From assembly GCA_034509425.1 (NCBI GenBank), contig JAVTVJ010000012.1:12311001-12375000 (forward strand): DNA of 64,000 nucleotides, written 5' to 3'. Positions 1 to 13,628 of the stretch are shown piece by piece. Origin of the DNA: Eopsaltria australis. Its lineage: Eukaryota; Chordata; Aves; Passeriformes; Petroicidae. The position numbers and the translations under genes were made by a program. The stretch's first letter is position 1. Each line of letters begins with the position of its first letter. The notes under the pieces are model-generated. The model saw only the letters and a list, made by a program, of their open reading frames with translations, did no database searches and was not told the origin of the DNA.

Positions 1-3000
1 TGACTGTATTTAGAAGAAGGGACTTTTATTATAATTTTTTATTAAGAAATCTCATGGGAGCTGTTTATTTGCTTCCCCTCCAAGCCACCCAGCTGTTCCT
101 TCTATTTGTGGTCTTAGAGCTAATTACATAATGTCCCTAATTTATACTCACTGGTAAATCAGATCAGAGCATTACCTGGAGGGCAAGCTCTAATTAGAGG
201 AATTTCAGAACAAATTGTCTAAAGAGCTTGTTTAGTGTGATTAAATGCAAGTGATGGGACTGTCTCTTTCTCCCCACTCCTTTTTTAAAAACATGAATAT
301 TTACCTTGTACAAAACCTTGCAGATTAAAAAAAGAGTCCCAGCAATGACAATTTTAATTAAAGGGATATAAAACAAATGGCAGTGCTACCCAAGAGAGCA
401 AGCTGAATATATGCAGATGAATGCTGTGTTCTCTCACTATTGTTTTAATATCTTAGAAATAACAAAGTGGACAGTAAGTGCCTTACATCATGGATGAATG
501 GAAGAAAGATAAATGTGAATCCCCAATTTATATTGTGTCTGCAGGATGTTGCCTAGGAACACAGAAAAACAAAGAAGAAAAGTATGCAGTCATTTGTCCT
601 ATATAATCTTGGAAAATATATGGTTTCATCTTTAAAATGGCACATATTGGTCAAGATGTGCTATCAAAGGCCTTGCTGAGCAGTGGAAAGGACCAAGTGG
701 AAATGACCCTCTGTACTTTGCCTAGGGAAGGATTAAAGCTCAACAGTTTATATCACCAGTAGTTAAATATCCTGAAAGTAGAAGGATCCTCATCTTATGC
801 AAACTGTCTGGAGTTTATGAGGGGAACAGTGGGCAGCAAAGAAAACTGTGTAGTCAAACAAAAGAAGAAATGTGACTTTTCTGTTTGGCTGGTGGTACAG
901 ATTCTGGTTGGGACATTGGAATCAGATTCATCCATTAAGATCCACCAACAGAGGAAACAGAAGTGAATGGAGATTTAGGAAATGAATACTGACATTTTAA
1001 TACTTCAACTTGTATTTTGCTTATGGAAATGTAAATTATCTGTTTTAGAAGAGAATGAAAAGGGTAATATTCCTGATACCTTTGAATTCCTACTGTACCG
1101 TGTGAATTTCAGGTTGTCTGGAATTCTGTAATTTAATTTCTTGTCCTGGGTAGACCTTGAATAGCTTGACTCCATTATTCCACAGCAACTAAGGTAATGT
1201 CAACCCCTTCTGTCTAAAATGACATCCCACTTGTGTGCAAGGACAACATGTAATTTTTTTTTCCTGAAGAAGATATCGTGAACTCATTTTTTAGCAACCT
1301 TGTTGTATAAAAATAGCAAGAACTTGGAACAAGTGCTACAAAGGTTATTTTAATATGTACCCACTTCTTGGGCACATTAGGATAATGTAGTAATTATCAG
1401 CTGAAATAATAGCTCCTCTTCCCTGCCTGTTGATTAGAAACAAAAAGAAATAAATCATGTGAACAGCATATGAAGCCTGCTGAATGGGTCTTGAAACACT
1501 TTGATTTGCTCTCCAACTGATCTTTACAGCATTTAGGAACAAGTACTTTTCTAGTCTCCCTAGATAAAAAACTCTTGAGAAAATATTAACCAGCTGAAAG
1601 TGGTATCCCTTAGGGAAAATCCCTTATTACAGAGCAGCAAAAGCTGCTAGAAGTAAGTGACTGCCAAGATTCTGTAATAAAAGCAGTAGTTCATAACACA
1701 GGCAAAGTGAAATGAAGGAAAACAAAATCCTCATGGGCTACAAGTTAGTATAGGATGCCAATCTCCCAGAAGGCTTAAAAACCTTCTCAAAAGGACAAAA
1801 ATACTTTAAACTTTTTTACTTTTTTTTTTTAAGAAAAGCACTGTGCTTTTCCTTTTATAAGATAGGTTCATTTCTCCAGATCTAAGCATTGCTGGACATA
1901 TCCTGATGCACATTATTTTGACTGACAAAGTTTACAGTCAAGAACTCCTGTGAATGTACATAGGCACTAAGAAATTCCCCCAAAATTGTCTTGAACTTTG
2001 AAAGAGATAAAATTTAATAATATACAATCTGCAGTTATCTCTAATAATAAGCATGTTTGAAACCCTGTATTCAGCTCTGTTTAGCGAGTAAGAGTAGAAA
2101 TGTACAGTTTCTATCAGTTTTAGGATGCACAGATCCCTCTCCTGCTGGGATGAATGTATTAAAGCTGTCTTAGGTATGTACTGTACCTCAGGAAATGTTT
2201 ACCTCTTATAACTTTTCTTTTTTTATCTTCCTTTATATTGTGCTCCCTTTATGACTGGCCAGCTCTACAGTTCCTAAAAATGATTTGTGAGTGTCTAGAA
2301 TCTTTGACCTACCTTGACAAAGGGAATTATGATTATACCATGAGGCACTTGGAGTGAGTGAATGATAAGAAGAAATCTCTCCTCAAATTTTATGCTTTCT
2401 TTTAATTGTTTTTAGAGTTCAATACAGGAGTGTCCAGCATATGATTAATCTCATCCTGCTATCAGAGCATCCACCATTTCTGAAATACCTGATTAAAAAA
2501 AAAAAATTATAATTTGGAGTGCTATGAAAATAAAATAATTTTTATTTTTGAAAAACTCATTAAAATTGCCTCAACTATGTGACTACTGGAAGCAATGTGA
2601 AGAAAGGTGGTGCTAAAACGTCACACTGTAGGATACTGGTGTGGAGTGGGTAACAAGTTCAGAGCTGTCTGTGGGAAAAGTTTAGTCTCCTAATTACATT
2701 TCTTAGAAGCAGTGGTGGTGCTTCCAGCAGCTCTGTGCCAGAGAAAGGCAGGACCATGCTGAAGCTTGTCCCCAGAGGCAATGGGACTTGAAGGCACCAC
2801 ATGAGCCTTGCACCATGACCCATGGCTGAAGGGTGAGGCAAATTCAGCCATTTCCTACATAGAAGAGATGCAATTAATTTTGTACATACCAGGTAAAAAC
2901 TGCTGTCATCAGTACACCACTACCTGCAAGTGGTTTGGTAGCTGTCTTCAGGATTAAACTTATGAGGTACAGTCAGAGAGAGTGGTCCTGTGTGTTTTGA

Positions 3001-5116
3001 TTTAGATAATTGCATTCAACATGTTTGCTGTTCAAGGCCTGAAGAATGGAGGATTGAGGCTTACTGAGGTTCAAAAATCTCACAGACAATTAACACAGGG
3101 ATAAGCAGTTTGAGGAAGAGCAGCCACTGCTATTTTAAAGTGAACATGAAAAGTTGCCAAGAATATCTCATATGAATGCCCTATCCTTGCTTTCTCTGAG
3201 TAATCACATAGTTATCTATACGAACACACAAGTGTGTTCCCCTTGGCTTGAGGGTAACAAGAGCTAAAGATCCTACCATGTGGTCAGCTTTAAATTTAGA
3301 GGTAATAAAATAGATTGGGAGAGCTTGGATGCTTTCTTAAGACTGCAAAGATTTGTATTTCATTCTCCTGGTGTGATCTGGAATAAATCCTTTTTTTCTT
3401 TCCCAAATATGGTAATATTATCTTTGTCTTCAACATTTATTTCTCGAATCTATGTAAATTTTTAATAAAGGAACTTTTGTTTATTGGTACTTGTGGAGAA
3501 TATGATGCTCTGAGGCCCAAATCTTGGTTCATGCTCCAGGCAGTACTTTAGTGTAGGTAATAATAATGCTGATATACTTTTGGAGAGTACAAATAAAGAG
3601 ACTCTTTGGAGTGAAATAGGTGATAGAATTATAGTGAATGAAGATTTAAGACTGACACCATGGAGGAAAGTTTTACAGGTATTTTAAAGTGATATTTTAA
3701 TGTTATGATTTCAAAGATATAAATAACAGTTATGCTGCATGCTGTCATTTCCTTCATGTGGTAATCAGCTATTATTAGATATTTTTGCCTTTCAAAGCTG
3801 CCTAACTAAAATATATAAAGGACATTGCTGTTCAATGGAATAACGCAACACAAAAAAAATTCTAAAATAATTTAAGATTCCTAATTCATAATCACTGGCA
3901 GTAACTATTTGTGTTCATAGTTGGACTATATGCCAACAATTGCCAAATGACAGTTTGAAAGCAGAGATCTCACACAGTAGTGAAATCAGATCAAACCTCT
4001 TTTTTTAGAATGCTCTATCCATTAGCCAATTCACCACACAGCCAATAGCTAAAGTTTGGCTTTATGCACCAGAGATTCTGAGCAAGGCAGAGTGGCAGGA
4101 AGAAATTTTTAACTGATTCACATTCTTTCTGCTAACTACTCTATTAGGACAAGTGAAGTTTAAATTGCTTGATTGAAAACCTATTTTATTTGCTCAGCCT
4201 TGAAGTTAAAGCTGTCCTCTTCCTTGACTTCTGCACCCATGAAATTGACAGGGTTGATGGCCCATAAAATAGAGTAACTTTGCACTGGCATGCTATTAAT
4301 ATTTTGTCATCTGAAAAGATCAAGAAAACTAGAATTATATGGGTTTATTTCTCCTTGAAAAATGTATTAAAGAAAACTTTAAGCCTGAAAGGAAGTGGTT
4401 GCATATGTTTGGTTTTTGAATTGTTTTTACTTTGAATTCAAAATGAAAAAATGCCATCTTTTCAAAGGGAAAATGCTACCAATGTTTTTGATTTACCAGA
4501 CTTTTCAAAACCAGCTGAGAAGCTTGCCTGCAGAACCTGTAAATTTTTAGACATACCCCGATATTTAAAGGATCTCTAATCATCAGATTTGTAGTAAATA
4601 TTTGTCACTAAATTGTGTATTGTATTGAATAGACATTTAATATTCTATTACTTCATAGTATACATAATACACAATTTAATCCATATTTTCATTCTGCCTT
4701 AAACTTCAGATAAATATTCTAATAAATGACTGTATCTGAATGAGTTGGATCTTCACTGCTGATGGTGGTTCAGAGCTTTAAACCTATTGTTACGTACAAC
4801 ATACCTTTCTTTTTCTTTTAGTTTCTCTATGATTTCCCTAAGTTTTTAAATGGGTATAGAAAAGAAGGTGTCATAGAGTGTCAAATCTGGCAAATTGGGA
4901 GCCAGATAGCAGCAATTCATAAGTTAAATCCCTGGCAGTATTCTGGAAAAGAATCTTGAGGGAGTATCAGTTTTCCAAATAGCAGAATATCTTTAATATG
5001 ACTGTTGGAAAAAATAAAACTGATTGTCTCAAATATAACACTCTGTCAAACACTAAAAACAGCTACTGATCTTACTCTTTTAGCAAGTAGAACTACCATT
5101 ACTGTGCAGACTCAGC
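1..5116. other. Gene-free AT-rich DNA, unassigned
   Basis: No coding region, RNA gene or recognised mobile element is visible. Open frames are 60-65 codons or shorter, are rich in F, I, L and K as expected from AT-rich DNA, and resemble no protein known to me. The first 270 bases are less repetitive and carry several TAAT/ATTA homeodomain-type cores, including a 12-bp palindrome at 188-199, so this part could be a conserved regulatory element. A short palindrome lies at 1833-1851 and a larger inverted repeat at 4609-4678. Seen: sequence composition and motifs. Inferred: any regulatory role. Confidence 0.6.
4609..4678. repeat. Inverted repeat with 13-bp perfect arms
   Basis: The left arm (4609-4621, TAAATTGTGTATT) is the exact reverse complement of the right arm (4666-4678). 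Allowing a 2-base bulge extends the pairing inward to about 17 bp, and the inner part contains a second small pairing (GAATA with TATTC). The unit is about 70 bp and both arms begin with TA. It could be the relic of a small inverted-repeat transposon, a hairpin RNA, or chance in AT-rich DNA. No family was recognised. Confidence 0.5.
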
Positions 5117-5164
5117 TTTTTTTTTTTTTTTGTTTTTTTGTTTGTTTTTTTGTTTGTTTGTTTG
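5117..5164. repeat. T-rich / (GTTT)n low-complexity tract
   Basis: An unbroken run of T is followed by irregular GTTT units. It lies about 130 bp before the CR1 piece at 5293. An 82-codon open frame crosses it, and its F/C/V-rich stretch is only a translation of this simple repeat. Confidence 0.9.
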
Positions 5165-5292
5165 CATACAATAACAAAAAATCGTCACATGCTACTTGGT
5201 TCAAAGAAGATTACTTGGTGATTTTCCCATCTGCTTTCAGAGAGGTAGTGTAACGAAAATCCTGGCCCAATTGCTATCAAAAGGGAGCTGAA

Positions 5293-5660
5293 CCACAGAA
5301 CGATTTGAGCTGGTAGGGCCCTCCAGAGATCTCTAGTCCATAACCTGTTGAGGGGAGTAAGACTAACTGCAAAGATAGACCAGACAGTTCTGGGTCTTAC
5401 TGAGTTTTGAACACATTCAGGGTTGAAGAGACTACAGCATTTCTGAGCGTGCTTTTTATGATTTTTTCCCCACTTGTACCTGCTCAGAATTTCCCTTATT
5501 TCAATACACAACTTGCAGAAACAAATGTCTGTCTCAGCCTCTCCTACAATCCCCCTCTACATAGTTGAATATTCCAATGAGATCCCCCTTAATCAAGCAA
5601 GCTTCACTGGTTCTTATAGATCATAAAGCTCTATCCTTGCTGGACTTGAACCAAGGGGTC
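5293..5660 (-). mobile_element. Old CR1 LINE 3' fragment (minus orientation)
   Basis: The block around 5311-5345 (a 'ggtagggccctcc' then 'agatctctagtcca' pattern) matches the reverse complement of the CR1 3' end as known from birds. It is followed in the right order by weaker matches to the CR1 3' untranslated region and the end of ORF2: a 'gttttgaacacattcagg' block, a 'cagaatttccctta' block and a 'gagatcccccttaatc' block. Divergence is much higher than in the other two long CR1 copies in the window, so this is an older insertion. The right edge is vague. A 108-codon antisense open frame here has no coding meaning. Family assignment is by recognition, not by search. Confidence 0.75.
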
Positions 5661-8600
5661 AATATGTATTACAGACTGGAGAACACAAACCCTTAGCTTT
5701 ATTCAAGGCACTGCTGGGAGCTCTTGTCCTTTCCTCTTTGTGGCACTGTATCCACCCCTGCTCAGCCATGACTTAACCAGAAGCCTCTGAGCAACATCTT
5801 CACATTTTGTCAGCTGCCTCTGCAGGTTCTCCAAAGGGTCTTTTATAAATAAAAGGGATTTATAGTCCTTCAGCCTCTACCAAGAGAAGGTGACTACAAA
5901 GTCAGACCTCAGAATCTTTCTCAGAGGCCGTGTTGATGCAGCACAAAGGGTGATTGCTGCAGCCTGTTCCCAAGATTGTGCTCCTCAGCACATCTTCACC
6001 TGTCTCCTTGGGCAGGCACCCTCCATCCCACACCTCTGGACTCAATGGACAACCTCAGCTTATCCTCTTTGTTGTTCTTCATGGGGTTGTGGTGATAAAG
6101 TCAAATTAAATCTATCCTTTATTTTCATATTCTCCTGCATCCAGGACTGAATAATGAATAAGTAATAGAAAGTAATAAAGTAGAACTTTAAACTATTTTT
6201 TAAAAAAACCCTATCTAGTTGAATTTTTTTTATGCATCTGACTGGATTGTGTCTCACACTGGAGGAATAACAAGTGTTCCCAATGACTTCAGTGGTGCAG
6301 GACTTATCCCTGTTATTTATGGAGACTCACTTCTCTGGTGAGTATCTGGGACATGAAATAGTCAGTAGCTTCTGACAGACAAAGTAGAAGTTCGTCCTCA
6401 TCCAAATTTTTATGGAACTAATATAACAAAACCAAATCAAACTTCCCCCTCCCCTAGCAAATGTGCCTTTAGTAACTGAATAACAGACAGAATACATACA
6501 AGACTTATTCTGCTAAATATAAATGGTAAATTTATTAGGTTGGTTATTGAACATGACTTTAATAAAAATTGATTATTAAGGAAATTTCCATTTCACTATC
6601 ATTTAATATTCATAGCTCTTACATACTTGTTTTCATTGTTCTGGAATATAATTAGCCAAGTTAAATTAAACTGCTCTGTAATCAATAATGGTGTTACTGT
6701 GCCACATAAGGCTCAAGCAATGTTCATGAAATAGGGAGCATAAAATGATTGTAAATATATTTGGAAGAGAAAAGAAGAAAATATTTTACAAAACACAGGA
6801 ATGACCACTTGAGGTCTTTTCTTAATACCTCTCTTTTATAGAACATAAGGGATTTCTGGTAATACCATTTTTTGAAAATAAAAGACAAAATGGCATAAAC
6901 CATGCTATAGCTGCTGACTTCCATGCCATGGGAAAATTTGTACAAATGTTTCTTAGTATGATTCAGAAAAAGATTAGATTCACATTAGTAAGAATGTAAA
7001 AGAAGGTACATATCTAAACTTTTTCTAGCTCAGAAAGTGACTACAAAAGCTATGTATTAATTGATGTGATAATTAACAAAACTTACCCTTGATAAGAAAA
7101 GAAACCACTGCTATTGTGATGAATTTAATGAACTATTAGTGATTGTGTACTATACTTTTTTTTTAATATCACCTCTGCTTAAACAAATGGTGGTGCACTG
7201 ATCTTTTCAAATAATATCAAAGTTTGTGAGACTTTTTGTTGCTAACCTTAACAAACATAAATTATGATGTGTGTGGATGCTCCCCTTTTAGGAGAAAGGT
7301 AAGAGACCAGCTTGTGGGTTTATCTAGTGGTATACATATATCAGCTGCTTGTTCTTCCTGCAGTCATAGCTGTCATCTGTGGTAACTTCAGTCAGTTTAA
7401 AAGCCAAAATTTCCTTTCTATAGAAAACATTCAGGAACAGAAGTGATCTCAGAGGTGATCTCATTCCAGGATCAGGCTGGGACATGATTTAGGAATTATT
7501 TAGGACTCAAACTCTGGAGCTGAGGAACACTCCTGGGTCCTGTAGATAAATACTGTCTTACCCAGAGCTGTATAAGGCAAATGAGTCTCTCTGTTTGAGA
7601 TTAAAATCACAGACCTGCAGTTTTAATGTTTTCAGCTGAGACTATTAAAATTGCAAAAGCGCCTTGATCCCTTTCACACTTTTTTTTGCCCAGTATAATC
7701 TGGCTTGCTAGAACCTGGTCTTCCAGACCACTGTGTTCACTCATGACCAGGTTACAGCTAATCTTTAAAGAATTTACCAGTCATTTTTCTATGCCAGTAT
7801 TTGCACTAAATATAAACATATTAATAATTTACAATTATAGACCAGATTGTTGCTGTAAAAACCTTAGAAAACAATCAGAAAAACAAGCAAAATAAAAACC
7901 CTACAGATTCTAATATCAGGACAATATTTTATGTATTGCACAAATATAATGTACCACTAAAAGGGAAAAAGTTACATTATTGAAACAAATGGAAGCAGAT
8001 AAAACATTCTCAGTTTGGTGGAATCTGGACTTACCAAGTTACTGAGTATCCAACCAATTTCCACCTTTCCTCTTGATGCATTTGCAGCCTGTGAGACAAG
8101 CCAGTGTTTGAATGACAAATGCTTCATAACCGGACGCTATTTTCTAGGAGACATTGGTTAATTTAATCTTGTTTCAAAAAGCAAAATTGCAGTTAACCTG
8201 TATCTGGAGCATTCTAGTTTTGGAACTTGGCAAGTGAGTATGTGTTTCTGTTTTCAGCAATACTATGACATGTTTAGAATGTTTTAATGTGTGATTTTGA
8301 TACAACCACTTTGTTAGAAAACCTGTTCTGAAGCCAGTGAATCCTTGAGGGATGTTAATGAATAGAAATGAATACATTTCTAAGAAAAGAGGATTTAATT
8401 CCACAAAATACTTCTTCAGATTGGCCAATGCAAGAAATCTGGACCGGACCAGAGAAATTTAATTTTTATTTATGATTGTGTTTTTTGAAGCTTTCTACCT
8501 ATTTCACTGTCTAGATCAGCTTGTGCTAACCATTTTCCATAACAGTTTAAATGCCAACAATGGAACAAAGAAAACAGTCCAAAATGTTAATAATTTCTTA

Positions 8601-11600
8601 AGGCAAATTATTTGCTTCAGAGTAACATTAATTGGGCGGGTCTGTACATTATTGGAACAGTTTTATTATCATCACAGAAAAAAAAATTCCCTCATCAAAA
8701 CTTTTTGGAACTTCAGGCTTGACTGAACTTGAAAAATGCAGAGCAAAATTTTGCCAGATTTCATCCGAATCCTTCTCTAGCATATAAAACTTGGATGAGG
8801 CTTTGATACTTCTGGAGCATATTGAGAAAATAGGTCCAAGCTTTAGATATGTGAGAAAACTCTGTGGTGTTCTTTTTCAAGAATTTTCTCGCCTAATCTT
8901 TCACTGATTTTATATGACCTTCAACAACATAAATCACTTCAAAATATTTTATGCTTCATTTTTTCAAAATATAGGAATTATGTAATACACTAATTGGGAT
9001 GTTATGGCTTTAATTTGTTTATTTTAATTTTTGATGATTATTTTTAAAACAAAGTAGTAAATAAGTGTTACAATTTTGCAGTTGTAACAATTTCACAGTG
9101 AGAAACAGATGTAGAACTGTATCTCTTCCAATATTCTTTTCTGTTTTAAAATCAGTTTACATTAATCAAGCTTATGTCCTCTTTATATTCTCTAAGTGCT
9201 TGCTCTGTACAGGAGCTTGTGTGAATAAGTTTAGCTGGCTGGACTGTTTGTGAAACCTTCATTTAACATTTCTGCAAAATGAGCACTCACTTCTGGCAGT
9301 GTTATCACAAACAGCCAATCAGAGATTGGTAGCAATTTTGTGCAAATTAATTGACCAATCACATCTAACAGTTTAAATAGCAAATATAGCATGGGACAGA
9401 TTTTGACATGTTTGAATAGTTCTTTTGTTCACTACACTTAGGCTCTCACAGAAAGACAATATTCAGGGTGAGCAAGAGTACTAACTGATGGCTAACCTAC
9501 ATTTCCTACAAGACAAGAGGTTTTCATGCCCAAGGCATAAAAATTAAGGAATAATTATTAATTGTATAATTTAAAATAGATATCTAATAAAAATATTAGC
9601 AATGGTAAGCAGTCTCTCATGAGCAGAAAAAATTAGATCATTGCAGAATGATTCACTGTGAATTATTCACACAGCTGTAGAAATGATTCAGACTGACAGA
9701 TTGATGGGTAGAACATGCCCATAAAGACAGGATATTCCCCACTCTTTGTTATCCTTTCTGAGCTACACATTCTACAGCTTTGACAGTGATTCTACAAGTT
9801 CATGCAAAGCAATGAAAGCTAGCCAGCAGGATGATCTCTGATTTTCCTACACACACAAAATTAAAGGATAGAACTCGACAGGAGCAATTGGCTGAAGAAA
9901 GAAATGGAAATTACATTCTCAATTAACAGTGGAGTAATCAACTGAAATGCATATCATGCACTCCTTGGGCTCAGTTTTATAAGAGATGTGTGGAAAAGGT
10001 TGGAGTTAGCTGATTAATTTTGTATCTGGTCAAGAAAAACTCTTGTTAGTAATAAACAAACTAACAGTTATAGGAAAAGAGTAATATTTTTTTACTGCAA
10101 TCCAAAGCAAACTTCCAGTGGTTAAATTGCTCTGATGAAATATGCTGTGAAACTTCACTGACAGGGGCATGATATTTTTCTGAAATAATATGTTTTTGAA
10201 CTGACATCTCCCTTCTTCTTCATGTAACAATAATATTTCTGTAGTTTTAAATAAATTTTTCCTGTTGAAGTTGCAATAATACTGAATTCGATCAAGTTTA
10301 ACCTGATGAATTTATGAATACTTCCTTTTAATTTTTAGCATGAAGAACTTTAGCTAAAGGTAGCTTCTGTATTGGCAATTTATCAGCTTAGTAACTGTAA
10401 AACATTTACAATAATGGAACACAGTTTTTGAAAAGATAGAAAATAAGTCTGTCATCTTGCTTGAATATGGAGCTGCTCTTTTTAAATACCACAGCTGATA
10501 CCCTTTCATTAAGTAATGCCTATCAAGTGGACTACTTTAAATGCAAATTTTATAGTGCTTGTATTTGGATAGGAGAAGCTAAGTTTGTAGGCACATGTGC
10601 ACCGTGTTCCAGCTGCACAGTGCAATGAAGTTTTAACCAAAGAAGTGGCATAAAATGCTTTGGCCTTTTGGATTTTATTTGTGCTATTCTGAAGCCATCT
10701 CAGAAAGATTTTATCTTGAACATGACATCAGAAAATATTTTGTCTTTATTTTTTTGTGTGCTATGGTGTGCTAGGTTCCTTTTACCAAAATATTAAAAAA
10801 AAAAAACAGAATATGGTCTTGTCTCATTCATCAATAAAACTGTTATGGTATTTTCTGGACCCCACTCTAGCCTTTAGGGTTGATTATTGACTCAGATTAT
10901 TTTACTTATATAGAGCTCCTAAAAATTGTTACTTCTTTTACAAATAGAAATGGAAGAATGAGTACTACATAAAATATCTTGTGGTTTCTTATCACCAATC
11001 TAAGAATCTTTGGGCCTTGGAATACAGTCATTTCTGTGGATAATCAAATGCATAGGTTTCAAATACTACTTTCCTCTGAGAAACATAGTATTTTGGCAAC
11101 ACTTCATATACAATTTAAGTGCTCAGCTCTAACAATTATTTACAAATCTTATTTAATTGCTCAGGAGTTTTGAGATGCACAGATATTTTGTTCATAATGT
11201 TGGCATCCCTGCATAGCCTAATCCAGCACACATTTACACATACAGAAAGTTCATTCAAAAATTGCCGTCCATAAGTAGGCCAAGATCTCTGATAGTACAC
11301 TTACGACAGTAGAAGTTCTATGGGAAGTACTAAACTTATGTTCCCTTCTCACAATTAAAAAGCTGAAACCCATGTTTTCTACTACAATCACTGCATTTTC
11401 TTCCAGAGTGGTTTTCAAAAGAGTTTTCTGAACACACTTCCCAATTCTCTTGTCAACCTAGCTCATTTCATGGCAAGGAATACAGCATTCACAGGGCCAG
11501 AAGGAAAAAAGAAAAGAAAAGAAGGAAAAAAAATACTTTGACTTTATATGAGAATAAAAAGGGATTGCTTCTTGATTTTTCAGTACTATAATATCCATAA

Positions 11601-13555
11601 ATATCACTGGGCATCAGAATGAGAATCCAGAGTCGTCATTTCTATGGGCTCTTTCAAGAATAAAACTTGCGTTTCCTGGAAAATTCAGTGGTAAATGAGG
11701 TTAAAGTTTTGAAGTCTTTTGGAAAATGAATACTTAGTCCTGAGAAAAAGAGGAATTCACTTCCCTTGCAGTGCTTAGGAAAGCAGCACACACACTGAAT
11801 AATGTAACAGGCAGAGTGGGTGGGTGTGCATGTGCAGGCAGAACATCTCAGTGCCACTGTTGCTTCACAATGAAAATTCATTCCCAGACATGTCTTTTCC
11901 ACACAATCATTTTAACACATTCTTCCTAACCTGAACATGTTGGGCACAAACCAGCTTCATGCATCATGCTGTTTATCCTTGACCTTTCCTGTTGGGTTCA
12001 GGGAGGTACACATCTTCTATTTTATCCTGGAAAATTCTAATTAAAAGAGAAGGGAGAGATTTAAACGTGTGAAATTTTAATAGACTTTCCCAGTGTAGCA
12101 ATTGTACATTATGTCATCTTGGATAAATTTTGACTGAATTAGCTTTTGCAGAATGCCCACCAGACCTGCTTTCACAGGCTGTTTTGCCATCTGCACTATT
12201 AAAACATCCCCATTAGCTGTGCCTAGGGTTTAATCTTTTGCAACTGATTACAAATTGTCCATAATTCACAGCCTGAAATAGAATCACAGGAATTAATTTT
12301 TAAAAGTTAGACTTGCAAATTCATTATACCAGAAACAAAAGGATATATCTACTGATAATAATTTTAACCTGGAAAGGATGAAGATTATGTTGGTCACAGA
12401 TGCTGATAATAAAGATCAGATACTAATAAAGTATTAGTCAAAGTACAATTATTTGACTCATGGGTGTTCAGGAAAGTTTTAATGTTTATATTGCAAGTCT
12501 GACAGAAGTTCCAGGATTTCTCTTGAAGTCTGGTTGGAAAAATCCCACTGTATGTGAGTCACTGCCCTCTCACTGTGGTTAAATGTTACATACTCAAAAG
12601 GCAAACAAAAATTGCAAGAAATTCTGCTCTGTATACCAAAGATCTGTTCTTTTAGACATATTGAAGGGAGAAGGGTTTTTTTCTTTCCATATGACTCCCT
12701 TAACAATGATCTTGTAATAAAATACTCTTCCTCAATTTTTTACTTTTAGGAAGGAAAAAAAAAAAGGTAAGGGAGAGTCTAGAAGGTACTGCCTGTAAGC
12801 TGGAGCTTCAAATCTTGTTCTAAGGCTGTCATCTCCCTGTTCAGACAAGACGTGTATGCTGCCTTGCACTCCAGTTTCCTCCTCAGTTGTCCTTACCTAG
12901 TTTATCTATGGTTCTTGTATCATGACAGAGCATGGCAAATAGTCACCTGGAGCTAACTCAAGGTCAGCTTTGAAACAGTTAGATGTCAATAAAGTTAACA
13001 GGTTTCTAGAATGCATTTTTAGTTTTCTACCACTAATGATGTATTTCTGGTCTGGAAGTCTCTTTTACAACTACCAAAACAAAAAGGTGGGGATTCTGCT
13101 AAGAATCTGTATTCCTTCTTGAATATCTATTTAGAAGTAAGTAATATGGATGGGGAAGGCAAAAAAGTAAAAGTAAGGAATAGTTAAGGCATTTTTAAAC
13201 ATCAGAGCTGTGTAAAACCACAAAGGATACTGTTAAGTCCTGGTTGAATTGGTATTCCCACAATTTCCAGACTTTTTGGCAAAATGAACTCTATGAACAT
13301 CCTCTGCTTTGAACTCCTTTTCCCGTCAAACTTGAGGTTTCCTCTGCACAGCAATTTACATCATGAGAGTGCACTAAACCACAGCAGCTAGGAGCTCTAA
13401 CCACTCTGAAAGAAAATGGGCATTTGTTTTCATGGTTTGACAACAGGCTTTCAGAACTATAATGCTTCACTGGAATTCAAACATTCAATATAATGCCTAC
13501 AAATTATGATTTTGGATGAAGAATATATTTTGAAAATTACTGATTCCATTTCCAG
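5661..13555. other. Gene-free AT-rich DNA, unassigned
   Basis: No gene or recognised repeat. The stretch 5700-6100 is less AT-rich and holds an 86-codon plus-strand open frame, but it has no recognisable domain, splice context or start context. It is probably unrelated single-copy DNA or unrecognised repeat flanking the CR1 piece. The remainder is AT-rich with short poly-T and poly-A runs. Open frames reach only about 60-85 codons and look random. Confidence 0.55.
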
Positions 13556-13628
13556 CATGCTGAAGCAAATGGAGGAAATGGCATTTTCTGATGACAGCTC
13601 TAATATCTACCCTGTGGAACTGTATGAG
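13556..13628 (+). other. Exon-like segment, 73 bp, unidentified
   Basis: The segment is preceded by 'ttccatttccag' and followed by 'gtaagc', so it has an acceptor-like and a strong donor-like border (GAG|gtaagc). Only one of its three frames is open: one base, then 24 codons starting with ATG, beginning MLKQMEEMAFSDD and ending PVELYE. The product is hydrophilic and acidic, unlike most open frames in this AT-rich window. The same frame stays open upstream to an ATG at 13506, so a 5'-terminal coding exon is also possible. I do not recognise the peptide. The polypyrimidine tract is weak, and such a pairing can occur by chance in 64 kb. Confidence 0.2.

Noticed and set aside
1833..1851. GAAAAGCAC-T-GTGCTTTTC palindrome
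   Set aside because: A 19-bp near-perfect palindrome, but isolated and next to a T run. There is no terminator or regulatory context in a bird genome to support a call.
5185..5511. 108-codon minus-strand open frame
   Set aside because: It runs across the CR1 3' end, which is untranslated in that element, and across the T-rich tract. No protein similarity is recognised.
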